Shown here piece by piece: positions 52,619 to 60,668 of a DNA stretch of 64,000 nucleotides. Location of the stretch: positions 14,055-78,054 of the forward strand of contig CAZXSM010000001.1 of assembly GCA_964643255.1 (NCBI GenBank), in the 5' to 3' direction. Under the pieces are notes generated by a model, which was given only the letters and a program-made list of their open reading frames with translations, was not told where the DNA came from and made no database searches. Both the position numbers and the translations under genes were made by a program. This DNA is from JAAYRG01 sp964643255. GTDB taxonomy: Bacteria; Bacillota; Clostridia; Lachnospirales; Lachnospiraceae. The number at the start of each line of letters is the position of its first letter. The stretch's first letter is position 1.

Positions 52619-52646
52619 AATATATGCTTGTCCTATAAAAATATAA
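52619..52646 (-). promoter_or_regulatory. Candidate sigma-E promoter of spoIIIA operon
   Basis: On the minus strand TTATATT (52640-52646) fits the sigma-E -35 pattern with one mismatch. CATATATT (52619-52626) fits the -10 consensus CATACANT with one mismatch, at a 13-bp spacing. The start would lie about 10 bases before the spoIIIAA ribosome site. The spoIIIA operon is a known sigma-E target in Bacillus, which supports the call. Confidence 0.5.
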
Positions 52647-52813
52647 CTTTAACTTGCCTTAATTTATAAAAACTCTATGAGACTAGTGTTAAAAAATCTT
52701 TAGCTATATTAGCTAAATACAGGATGTATATAAATATTAGGCTGGCCTTTTGACATTACTGGTATCATATGGTACAAAAGACATAATAAATGTAAACAGG
52801 AAGGGTGGTTAAT

Positions 52814-53575
52814 ATGAAATATGGATTAATAGGTGAAAAATTAGGCCATAGTTTTTCAAAGCTTATTCATGAAAAGATATGGGATTATAAATATGATTTA
52901 CTTGAACTTACTAGAGATGAATTAGATAGTTTTTTAGAAGAAAGAGATTTTAAAGGGGTTAATGTTACTATCCCTTATAAAAGTGAAGTGATATCTTACC
53001 TTGATGAAATTGATGAGAGCGCAGACAAGATAGGGGCTGTTAATACTATAGTTAACAAAAAGGGTAAATTGTTAGGATATAATACAGATTATTATGGCTT
53101 TATTTATACTTTAAACAAGCATAATGTAGGCATAGAAGGTGAGAAGGTGATAGTTCTAGGAAATGGTGGGGCAGCTAAGGCTGTTATAACAGGTCTAGAA
53201 GATTTAAAGGCTGGGGAAATTGTGGTCGTAGGTAGAACTCTAAGAGCTAACACCATTTCTTTTGAAGATTGCTATAAAGACCATACTGATGCTAAGGTAA
53301 TAGTAAACGCTACACCAGTTGGAATGTATCCTGAAATTAATGCATCTCCCCTTAACTTAGAAAGCTTTGCTGATTGTAGTCATGTTATTGACCTTATATA
53401 CAATCCTTTAGAAACCAAGCTCTTAAACCAAACTAGTCAAATGGGTATGGTTTCCATAAATGGTCTTGAAATGTTAATTGCCCAAGCCAAAGTAGCCGCA
53501 GAATATTTCCTAGACACTTCTATAGACAATTCAGTAATTGATAAAATATATAAAGAAATACATCAGTCTTTATAA
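52814..53575 (+). CDS. aroE: Shikimate dehydrogenase
   Basis: It reduces 3-dehydroshikimate to shikimate with NADPH. The 253 residues begin MKYGLIGEKLGHSFSKLIH, the substrate-binding Ser pair near 13-15, with the catalytic Lys in VTIPYKSEV near 61. The NADP site is GNGGAAKAV near 116-124, with the following VVGRTL giving the Arg that binds the NADP phosphate. I start at the ATG at 52814 after GGAAGGGTGG; the in-frame GTG at 52805 is inside that site. It is a single gene, divergent from spoIIIAA, with a large hairpin terminator after it. Confidence 0.94.
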   Translation: MKYGLIGEKLGHSFSKLIHEKIWDYKYDLLELTRDELDSFLEERDFKGVNVTIPYKSEVISYLDEIDESADKIGAVNTIVNKKGKLLGYNTDYYGFIYTLNKHNVGIEGEKVIVLGNGGAAKAVITGLEDLKAGEIVVVGRTLRANTISFEDCYKDHTDAKVIVNATPVGMYPEINASPLNLESFADCSHVIDLIYNPLETKLLNQTSQMGMVSINGLEMLIAQAKVAAEYFLDTSIDNSVIDKIYKEIHQSL

Positions 53576-53581
53576 ATATAT

Positions 53582-53670
53582 AAAAAAAGACTAGGCAAGA
53601 TGATTTCATGAATTTGTTTTTCCTGTAAATGAAAAACAAATCATATCATCATCCTGCCCAGTCTTTTTTA
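53582..53670. terminator. Very long bidirectional terminator hairpin between aroE and leuD
   Basis: The two arms of about 40 bases pair over most of their length: AAAAAAGACT / AGTCTTTTTT at the base, GATGAT / ATCATC in the middle, and TTTGTTTTTC / GAAAAACAAA around an 8-base loop. It has A and T tracts on both sides, which suits both convergent genes. Confidence 0.85.
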
Positions 53671-53701
53671 AATCATATAATCTATTCTTGCAATCATTTA
53701 A

Positions 53702-54184
53702 TCATTCTTGAATATAGTTCATTAAGCCACCAGATTTAATTATCCTTTGCATAAATTCTGGGAACTTCTGTCCCTGATATGAAGCTCCAGTAGTTACATT
53801 TTTAATAATTCCAGTGTCAAAATCAACTTCTACCTGGTCACCTTCTTTTATATCCTTAGCTGCTTCTGGACACTCTATTATAGGAAGTCCGATATTAATT
53901 GAATTACGGTAGAATATTCTTGCAAATGTTTCTGCAATTACGCAGTATATTCCTGATGCCTTAATAGCTAGAGGGGCATGCTCCCTTGAAGAACCGCTAC
54001 CAAAGTTTTTGCCTGCTACCATAATATCCCCTTCATTTACCTTGTTTACAAAGTCAGGATCAATATCAATCATGCATTTTGAAGCTAACTCTTTAGGATC
54101 TGCAGTAGTTAAATATCTAGCTGGTATAATTACATCAGTATCTACATTATCACCATATTTATGAACTCTTCCTTGTGCATTCAT
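53702..54184 (-). CDS. leuD: 3-isopropylmalate dehydratase, small subunit
   Basis: The swivel-domain subunit of isopropylmalate isomerase in leucine synthesis. The 160 residues match the short clostridial/archaeal type, with DTDVIIPARYL near 15-25, the substrate loop GKNFGSGSSREHAPLAIK near 57-74, and FYRNSINIGLPI near 90. It directly follows leuC (1 bp between stop and ATG), with GGAGG in the leuC end. The related homoaconitase and methylmalate isomerase small subunits look alike; the leuB-leuC neighbours decide for leucine. Confidence 0.94.
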   Translation of the reverse strand: MNAQGRVHKYGDNVDTDVIIPARYLTTADPKELASKCMIDIDPDFVNKVNEGDIMVAGKNFGSGSSREHAPLAIKASGIYCVIAETFARIFYRNSINIGLPIIECPEAAKDIKEGDQVEVDFDTGIIKNVTTGASYQGQKFPEFMQRIIKSGGLMNYIQE

Positions 54185-54185
54185 C

Positions 54186-55454
54186 TTAATCCTCCTTGAT
54201 TTCTTCTAATTCTTCTGGTCCAGAAATCTTACCAGTAACAGCGCTTGCTGCAGCAACAGCTGGACTGGCTAAATATACTTCTGATTTAGTGTGTCCCATT
54301 CTCCCTACAAAGTTACGATTAGTTGTGGATACACACCTTTCACCTTCTGCTAATACACCCATATGACAAGGACCACATGTTGGAGTACTAACTATAGCTC
54401 CTGCTTTAATAAAAGTTTCAATATATCCTGCTTCTATAGAATCTAAATATATTTTCTGAGTAGCTGGGAATATGATTACTCTTATACCTTCTGCTACTTT
54501 TCTTCCTTCTAAAATCTCAGCAGCTGCTTTAATATCATCAAATCTACCATTTGTACAAGAGCCAATTACAACCTGATCAATTTTTATATCTCCAACTTCA
54601 TCAATTGGCCTAGTGTTTTCCGGTAAATGTGGAAATGCTACTGTAGGTCGTATTTGGGATAAATCTATTTCTATTACTTCATCATATTGTGCATCGTCAT
54701 CTGGAGTGTAGGCCTTATATGGCTTAGTTGAATGGTCTTTTATATATTCTATTGTTTTTTCATCTACAGGAAAGATACCATTTTTTGCTCCTGCTTCAAT
54801 GGCCATATTAGATATAGTAAAGCGGTCATCCATAGTTAATTCAGAAACTCCACTTCCACTAAACTCCATAGATTTATATAAGGCTCCATCAACACCAATT
54901 TTACCAATAATATAAAGGATAATATCCTTACCACTTACCCATTTTTGCTTTTTCCCTGTTAAATTAAATCTAATTGCACTTGGCACTTTAAACCAAGCTT
55001 GTCCAGTTATCATACCTGCTGCCATATCAGTACTTCCAACACCAGTAGAGAATGCTCCAAGTGCTCCATAGGTACAAGTATGGGAATCAGCGCCAATCAC
55101 CACGTCTCCAGCAACAACTAATCCCTTTTCAGGAAGAAGTGCATGTTCGATTCCCATTTCGCCTATTTCAAAGTAATTAGTTATTTCTTGTTTTTTTGCA
55201 AATTCTCGCATATATTTAGCATTTTCTGCAGACTTAATATCTTTATTAGGTGTAAAGTGATCAGGAACAAGGGCGATTTTGTCTTTGTGAAATACCTTAT
55301 CTACTCCTCGGTTTTCCATTTCTTTAATGGCAACAGGCCCTGTAACATCATTACCTAATACCATATCTAAATCAGCCATAATCAAGTCCCCTGCTTGCAC
55401 TTCTTTAAGTCCAGCATGGTCAGCTAATATTTTTTGGGTCATTGTCATTCCCAT
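54186..55454 (-). CDS. leuC: 3-isopropylmalate dehydratase, large subunit
   Basis: The Fe-S subunit of isopropylmalate isomerase. The 422 residues are the short HACN-type form, with ADSHTCTYGALGAFSTGVGS near 121-140 and the cluster cysteines in IGSCTNGRFDD near 296 and TPTCGPCHMGVLAEGE near 355. It is followed at once by leuD and preceded by leuB at 53 bp. TAGGAGGAAACAAT precedes the ATG. The substrate is assigned from the leuB neighbour. Confidence 0.95.
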   Translation of the reverse strand: MGMTMTQKILADHAGLKEVQAGDLIMADLDMVLGNDVTGPVAIKEMENRGVDKVFHKDKIALVPDHFTPNKDIKSAENAKYMREFAKKQEITNYFEIGEMGIEHALLPEKGLVVAGDVVIGADSHTCTYGALGAFSTGVGSTDMAAGMITGQAWFKVPSAIRFNLTGKKQKWVSGKDIILYIIGKIGVDGALYKSMEFSGSGVSELTMDDRFTISNMAIEAGAKNGIFPVDEKTIEYIKDHSTKPYKAYTPDDDAQYDEVIEIDLSQIRPTVAFPHLPENTRPIDEVGDIKIDQVVIGSCTNGRFDDIKAAAEILEGRKVAEGIRVIIFPATQKIYLDSIEAGYIETFIKAGAIVSTPTCGPCHMGVLAEGERCVSTTNRNFVGRMGHTKSEVYLASPAVAAASAVTGKISGPEELEEIKED

Positions 55455-55507
55455 ATTGTTTCCTCCTAATTTTTAAACATTATAAATATTCCACTTAATA
55501 CAATATA

Positions 55508-56596
55508 TTATAATATAATTTCTTCACAAATATAGTCGCCCATTTCTTTTGTACCTACTAATTTACTATCAGGGGACATAATGTCAACAGTTCTATATCC
55601 CTTAGAAAGTACCTTCTTCACTGCATCTTCAATATCCTTAGCCTCTTCTTCTAAATCAAAAGAATAGCGAAGCATTAAGGCTGCAGATAAAATCATTGCA
55701 ATGGGATTGGCCTTGTTTTGCCCGGCAATATCTGGTGCAGACCCACCGCTAGGCTCGTATAGCCCAAAATTATCATCGGCAAGACTTGCAGATGATAGCA
55801 TTCCTATTGAGCCAGCAATCATACTTGCTTCATCAGACAATATATCTCCAAAAGTATTTTCTGTAAGAATCACATCAAATTGTTTTGGGTTTCTAACAAG
55901 TTGCATAGCACAGTTATCTACCAACATATGCTCTAAGCTAACATCTGAATAATCCTCGGCCACTTCTTCCACTACTTGTCTCCATAATCTAGAAGAATCC
56001 AAAACATTTGCCTTATCTACATTAGTAACCTTTTTATTTCTCTTTCTTGCAATTTCAAATGCCCATATGGCAATTCTTCTTACTTCATCTTCATTATAAA
56101 TCATTGTATCATAAGCAACTCTAACCCCGCCAACTTTTGTATTATCTCGTTTACCAAAGTAGAGTCCTCCTGTTAATTCTCTCATAATGACAAAGTCAAA
56201 TCCACCTTCAATAATTTCACTCTTTAAAGGACTTGCATCTTCTAGTTCTTCATACAAAATAGCTGGACGCATATTTGCATATAGACCTAACTCTTTACGG
56301 ATTTTAAGCAAACCTGCCTCAGGACGAAGGTTGGTTGGTAACTTATACCAAGGTGATTTGCTAGCATCACCACCAACTGCTCCTAAAAGTATAGAATCAC
56401 TGTTCTTTGCTTTTTCTAATTCCTCATCAGTTAAAGGCTCACCATACTTATCAATAGAAACACCACCCATTGATACTTCTGTAAATTCAAACTCATGGCC
56501 ATATTTATCTCCTATCTTGTCAAGTATCTTCTGAGCCTCAGTCACAACCTCTGGTCCTATCCCATCTCCGGGTATTACAGCTATATTATACTTCAT
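55508..56596 (-). CDS. leuB: 3-isopropylmalate dehydrogenase
   Basis: It oxidatively decarboxylates 3-isopropylmalate to 2-ketoisocaproate with NAD. The 362 residues contain AVIPGDGIGPEV near 6-17, LLKIRKELGLYANMRP near 95-110, the LeuB signature MRELTGGLYFGKRD near 138-151, and NTFGDILSDEASMIAGSIGM near 242-261. It leads leuB-leuC-leuD; leuA is not in the window. Upstream are a stem-loop and a divergent LysR regulator gene, which may control the operon. GAAAGGATAATGAT precedes the ATG. Confidence 0.96.
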   Translation of the reverse strand: MKYNIAVIPGDGIGPEVVTEAQKILDKIGDKYGHEFEFTEVSMGGVSIDKYGEPLTDEELEKAKNSDSILLGAVGGDASKSPWYKLPTNLRPEAGLLKIRKELGLYANMRPAILYEELEDASPLKSEIIEGGFDFVIMRELTGGLYFGKRDNTKVGGVRVAYDTMIYNEDEVRRIAIWAFEIARKRNKKVTNVDKANVLDSSRLWRQVVEEVAEDYSDVSLEHMLVDNCAMQLVRNPKQFDVILTENTFGDILSDEASMIAGSIGMLSSASLADDNFGLYEPSGGSAPDIAGQNKANPIAMILSAALMLRYSFDLEEEAKDIEDAVKKVLSKGYRTVDIMSPDSKLVGTKEMGDYICEEIIL

Positions 56597-56615
56597 ATCA
56601 TTATCCTTTCTAAAG

Positions 56616-56669
56616 CCAAGGATAAATCTCGGTGCTGTGAATCACCTTAACATATCACTATAGCCTTGG
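56616..56669. promoter_or_regulatory. Imperfect stem-loop in the leuB leader
   Basis: CCAAGGATA (56616-56624) can pair with TAGCCTTGG (56661-56669) apart from one mismatch. Inside, GGTG (56631-56634) pairs with CACC (56643-56646). It lies 20-73 bp before the leuB ATG and could be a leader structure or part of an operator. It lacks T-box hallmarks. Confidence 0.35.
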
Positions 56670-56712
56670 TTGGTACATTTATTATTATAGTAAATTATAT
56701 CACCAAAGTGGT

Positions 56713-56760
56713 TATAAGTGAAATACATATTATTAATACTTGACATAACCTACACTTATA
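56713..56760. promoter_or_regulatory. Operator-like inverted repeat between leuB and the LysR gene
   Basis: TATAAGTG (56713-56720) and CACTTATA (56753-56760) are perfect 8-base arms, 32 bases apart. LysR regulators often bind such interrupted dyads in divergent intergenic regions, so this is a candidate site for the adjacent regulator. Confidence 0.35.
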
Positions 56761-56830
56761 GCTATATTACTTTATTATAATCTGTTTTATAGCTATGCAC
56801 AAATCTATTTACTTATTTTTTATTATGAAT

Positions 56831-56870
56831 AACGACCATAAGAATACAAGATATTTCACAATTACCTAAA
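56831..56870 (-). repeat. Dispersed repeat, partial copy 3
   Basis: On the minus strand TTTAGGTAATTGTGAAATAT followed by CTTGTATTCTTATGGTCG resembles the repeats at 27050-27088 and 39055-39090, though with more differences. It ends 26 bases before the LysR start codon. Confidence 0.4.
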
Positions 56871-56895
56871 TTTGTACAATTATGAAAGGAGACCA

Positions 56896-57813
56896 ATGAA
56901 CTATCAAGATTTATCTCTTTATAGAGTATTTCATGTAGTTGCTAATAATGGGAATATCTCTAACGCAGCAAAAGAATTATATGTAAGTCAACCTGCAGTT
57001 AGCAAATCAATTCAAAAACTAGAGGATAACTTACATGTCCAGCTTTTTATAAGAACTTCTAGAGGTGTTATCTTAACTGAAGAGGGGGAAATACTCTACA
57101 AGCACACAAAAAAAGCATTTGAAGAGTTATCTATAGGTGAACAAGCCATACAACATATTAATGACCTAGGTATTGGCCATATAAAGATAGGAGTAAGTAC
57201 TACCTTATGTAAATATGTATTATTACCTTATCTTAACGAATTTGTCACTGATAACCCCCATATTAACGTAACAATTCAGTGCCAATCATCTTATAAAACC
57301 TTAGAACTCATCCAACAAGGGGAAATTGATATTGGTCTTGTTAACGAACCAGATTCTCTTACTGAACTAGACTTTTATAAAGTTACTGAAATTCATGATA
57401 TATTTGTTGCAACAAACTATTACTTAGAACACTTAAAAATTAGAAATGATTACCCTATAAATAAAGTAATAGATACAAGATCCATATTTGCATCTGGTAA
57501 TTTAATGCTTTTAGACAAAAAGAACTTAACAAGAAAGTATATTGATCAATATTTAAGTCGTAATAATATTGTAACAAATCAAATATTAGAAGTAACTAGC
57601 ATGGATTTATTAATTGATTTTGCGAAAACTAGTCTAGGAGTAGCCTGTGTAATAAAAGAATTTGTTAAGCCAGAGTTAAAAGATAATTCATTAATAGAAA
57701 TACCTCTTGCCACACCTATAAAGAAAAGAAACATTGGATTTGTCTATTTAACTACAAATCCACTAAACTTGGCCAGTAAAAAGTTCATAGATTTCTACAA
57801 AAACACCAAGTAA
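56896..57813 (+). CDS. LysR family transcriptional regulator
   Basis: A 305-residue LysR-type regulator with an N-terminal winged HTH (about 1-60: NGNISNAAKELYVSQPAVSK, then LEDNLHVQLFIRTSRGVILTEEG) and a periplasmic-binding-like effector domain (about 88-305). The start is the ATG at 56896 after GAAAGGAGACCA; the TTG at 56872 lies in the promoter repeat. It is divergent from leuBCD, the usual arrangement of a LysR protein with its target, so a role in leucine gene control is likely but unproven. The effector is unknown. Confidence 0.9.
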   Translation: MNYQDLSLYRVFHVVANNGNISNAAKELYVSQPAVSKSIQKLEDNLHVQLFIRTSRGVILTEEGEILYKHTKKAFEELSIGEQAIQHINDLGIGHIKIGVSTTLCKYVLLPYLNEFVTDNPHINVTIQCQSSYKTLELIQQGEIDIGLVNEPDSLTELDFYKVTEIHDIFVATNYYLEHLKIRNDYPINKVIDTRSIFASGNLMLLDKKNLTRKYIDQYLSRNNIVTNQILEVTSMDLLIDFAKTSLGVACVIKEFVKPELKDNSLIEIPLATPIKKRNIGFVYLTTNPLNLASKKFIDFYKNTK

Positions 57814-58192
57814 TAACCCATTAAATGGTATTACAGGTATAAAAACCTAATTTATCTTTAAAGATATTAGCTTTTTAAATCTTTTCTCAATACTTTTGAT
57901 CATTTATTCTGTGTTTTAAAGTATTTTATTAATATTATTAACAATTTTGTAATAATTCCTTGATATTTTAATAATATAATAGTATAATACTTTTAATTCA
58001 AAAGATAGCCCGCGTTTTAATACTCATAAACTTGAGTAAATTTAAAACTTAAAATCTAACTAAAAACAAAAGATGATTATTTTACAAAGGAAGATTTTAT
58101 GGATTAGAAAACATTTTATTGTAACCTTAAAACAAAGGCATTAGAAACAAATAATTGATTTAAATTATATTTGTTTGAATGAGGAGAAGAAA
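57814..58192 (+). other. Promoter and long leader of the SH3/Apf-like gene (379 bp)
   Basis: It contains a good promoter (57960-57988) and a leader of about 200 bases. The leader has a small hairpin TACTCA / TGAGTA (58021-58038) and a stem AAACAAATAATT / AATTATATTTGTTT (about 58145-58176) just before the ribosome site. Wall hydrolase genes often carry a ydaO-type c-di-AMP riboswitch. I did not find its conserved blocks here. Confidence 0.5.
57960..57988 (+). promoter_or_regulatory. Promoter of the SH3/Apf-like gene
   Basis: TTGATA (57960-57965), a 17-bp spacer and a perfect TATAAT (57983-57988). The start would be near 57995, some 200 bases before the start codon. Confidence 0.65.
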
Positions 58193-59485
58193 TTGAAAGA
58201 AAAGATTCAAAAAAATAAAAATAAAATTTTGATTGTACTTGTTATTATCTTTTCATTATCAGGAGTCGTAGTATTTGCTGATGTAGCTAGTAATAATGAT
58301 AATCCTGAAGTAGTTGATAATGAAGCACAAGTCTTAAAAGCTTCACTACTATCATCTAAAGATAATCAAGATCATGATGAAAAAAATGTAACCGGTGGGT
58401 TTACTAATAATGAAACTTTAGCTAATGAAGATATTAACGATGAGAATATAGATTTCCAATCACTTGAGCTAGGGGTTCTAAAACCACAGAATATAGAAAC
58501 CCTAGAGAAAGAAGCAAATACTCTTATTGAAATAGAAAAAGAGAAAAAAGAAGCTTATACAATAATGTTAGCTCAAATAGATAGAAAAATCGTTCCTCTT
58601 AAATATGAAGATATAAAATTCACTAATATAGGAACATTACCTGCAAGTGATGTACAAATAGGAATTTCTACCGCAGATTCTTTTGTTAATATTCGTGAGA
58701 CTCCAACGGAAGATGGTAAGATTTTAGGTAAGCTCTATACAAATGAAGCTGCCGCTATCTTAAGTATTGAAAATGGATGGGCACAAATTGAATCAGGTAG
58801 TGTTAAAGGATATGTTCATACAGATTATCTTAATACAGATTTAACTAAGGACCAGGTAATTGAAAGTATAGGTATAGTAAAAGCAAAGATTACAGCTGAC
58901 GGACTAAATGTTAGACAAGAAGCTAGTGAAGATGCTGAAATAATAACTGTGGTTGCTTTAGATGAGAAATATAGTGTAATAGAAATTTTAGATGATTGGA
59001 TTAAGATTTCTGTAAATGATAGCCAAGGTTATGTATCCAAAGAGTTTACTGAGTTATCAGTTTCATTTAAACAAGCTATTTCTATAGAAGAAGAGTTAGA
59101 AATCATAAGACAAAGAGAAGAAGCTGAAAGAAAAGCTGCCGAAGAGGCTGCTAGGAAAAAAGAAGCCGAAAGAAAGGCTGCTGATAAAAAGAAAGCAAAA
59201 CAAAAAACCACTAAAAAATCTACAAGTAATACTACAACAGCAAGTAATACATCAACTAGTGGTAGCGAACATGCTGCTAAAGAAGAAATAGCACGCAGAG
59301 AATCCGGTGGAAGTTATTCTGCACGTAATGGAAAGTACATTGGACGATATCAACTTTCCTCGTCTTATTTAAAGGGTGATCATTCCGCTGAAAACCAAGA
59401 ACGTACAGCTGATAGATATGTAGCTAGTCGATATGGTTCATGGCAAAAAGCTCTTGCATTCTGGAATGCCAATGGATGGTACTAA
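58193..59485 (+). CDS. Secreted SH3-domain protein with Apf-like C-terminal domain
   Basis: A 430-residue predicted cell-wall protein. The TTG start at 58193 lies 6 bases after GAGGAG; an in-frame TTG at 58175 precedes that site. A signal segment (about 10-30, ending near VVVFAD) is followed by two bacterial SH3 domains (SFVNIRETPTEDGKILGKLY near 161-180; GLNVRQEASEDAEIITVV near 236-253) and a charged Ala/Lys/Glu helix near 308-345. The C-terminal 75 residues (EIARRESGGSYSARNGKYIG, then GRYQLSSSYL and FWNANGWY) match the C-terminus of Lactobacillus aggregation-promoting factors, a lysozyme-like fold. It probably binds or cleaves peptidoglycan; activity is not shown. Confidence 0.85.
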   Translation: MKEKIQKNKNKILIVLVIIFSLSGVVVFADVASNNDNPEVVDNEAQVLKASLLSSKDNQDHDEKNVTGGFTNNETLANEDINDENIDFQSLELGVLKPQNIETLEKEANTLIEIEKEKKEAYTIMLAQIDRKIVPLKYEDIKFTNIGTLPASDVQIGISTADSFVNIRETPTEDGKILGKLYTNEAAAILSIENGWAQIESGSVKGYVHTDYLNTDLTKDQVIESIGIVKAKITADGLNVRQEASEDAEIITVVALDEKYSVIEILDDWIKISVNDSQGYVSKEFTELSVSFKQAISIEEELEIIRQREEAERKAAEEAARKKEAERKAADKKKAKQKTTKKSTSNTTTASNTSTSGSEHAAKEEIARRESGGSYSARNGKYIGRYQLSSSYLKGDHSAENQERTADRYVASRYGSWQKALAFWNANGWY

Positions 59486-59521
59486 TTATAAAAACTAAAT
59501 AGATTAATGATTTATTCATAT

Positions 59522-59569
59522 AAAAATCACCTGATACTAATTTTATTAAACTAGTATCAGGTGATTTTA
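59522..59569. terminator. Bidirectional terminator between the SH3/Apf-like gene and ilvC
   Basis: A stem of about 17 bp (AAAATCACCTGATACTA with TAGTATCAGGTGATTTT) has a 12-base loop and A and T tracts on both sides. It lies 36 bp past one stop and about 40 bp past the other. Confidence 0.9.
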
Positions 59570-59610
59570 TTTGATTCTTATATTTTCATAATTGTTTTTA
59601 TTTCAACAGA

Positions 59611-60621
59611 TTAGTTGTTTATTAACTTATCTTCTTCATTCCAGGTAAACATCTTACGAAGTTCTTTACCTACCTCTTCAACTGGATGTTGTGCTTCATT
59701 TTTTCTTGTAGCATTAAAGTTTATAGATCCACTTTGGTTTTCAAGGATCCAGTTACGAGCAAATGTTCCATCTTGAATATCTTTTAATACATCTTTCATA
59801 GCTTCTTTTGTATCTTCTGTAATAATTTTTGACCCTGTTACATAATCACCATATTCAGCAGTGTTAGATATTGAGTATCTCATTCCTGAAAGTCCACTTT
59901 CATAGATTAAATCTACAATTAATTTCATCTCATGAATACATTCAAAATATGCGTTCTCTGGAGCATATCCCGCTTCAGTAAGTACTTCAAAGCCTGCCTT
60001 CATAAGAGCTGTTACACCACCACATAAAACAGCTTGTTCACCAAATAAATCTGTTTCAGTTTCTTCTTTAAAGGTTGTTTCTAGTACACCGGCTCTTGCT
60101 CCACCAATAGCCAAAGAATAAGCTAAACCAAGTTCTTTTGCTTTACCTGTTGCATCTTGTTCTACAGCTAATAAGCAAGGAACACCTTTACCTTCTTTAT
60201 AAGTACTTCTTACTGTATGACCAGGACCCTTTGGTGCTACCATTATAACATCTACATCTGATGGCGCTACTATTAGTCCATAGTGAATACTAAATCCATG
60301 AGCAAACATTAGCATGTTACCAGCCTCTAAATAAGGCTCTATGCTGTTTTTATATAGGTCAGCTTGTTTTTCATCGTTGATAAGAATCATAATCATATCA
60401 GCCTTTTTAGCTGCTTCCTCTGCAGTATATACTTCAAATCCTGCTTCTTCTGCCTTATCCCATGACTTACTTCCTTCATATAAACCAATAATAACCTTAG
60501 CACCAGATTCTTTAGCATTAAGTGCATGAGCATGTCCCTGACTACCATAACCAATAATTGCTATAGTTTTGTCTTCTAATAGAGATAAGTTACAATCTTC
60601 TTGATAATATATTTTTGTCAT
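59611..60621 (-). CDS. ilvC: Ketol-acid reductoisomerase
   Basis: It isomerises and reduces acetolactate to dihydroxy-isovalerate in valine, isoleucine and leucine synthesis. The 336 residues are the class I form. The N-terminal Rossmann part has IIGYGSQGHAHALNAKESG near 19-37 and the cofactor loop GLYEGSKSWDKA near 46-57; the all-helical C-terminal domain has ECIHEMKLIVDLIYESGLSG near 227-246, with metal-binding Glu/Asp. The cofactor loop has Tyr where NADPH enzymes commonly have Arg (GLREGSKS), so cofactor preference is open. It follows ilvN by 47 bp. TAGGAGGATTAATAA precedes the ATG. Confidence 0.96.
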   Translation of the reverse strand: MTKIYYQEDCNLSLLEDKTIAIIGYGSQGHAHALNAKESGAKVIIGLYEGSKSWDKAEEAGFEVYTAEEAAKKADMIMILINDEKQADLYKNSIEPYLEAGNMLMFAHGFSIHYGLIVAPSDVDVIMVAPKGPGHTVRSTYKEGKGVPCLLAVEQDATGKAKELGLAYSLAIGGARAGVLETTFKEETETDLFGEQAVLCGGVTALMKAGFEVLTEAGYAPENAYFECIHEMKLIVDLIYESGLSGMRYSISNTAEYGDYVTGSKIITEDTKEAMKDVLKDIQDGTFARNWILENQSGSINFNATRKNEAQHPVEEVGKELRKMFTWNEEDKLINN

Positions 60622-60668
60622 TTATTAATCCTCCTAATTTAATTCATCTTATATAATTAATACTCTAA

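Noticed and set aside
57990..58192. c-di-AMP (ydaO-type) riboswitch before the SH3/Apf-like gene
   Set aside because: The conserved blocks of that class are not recognisable; only two simple hairpins are visible.
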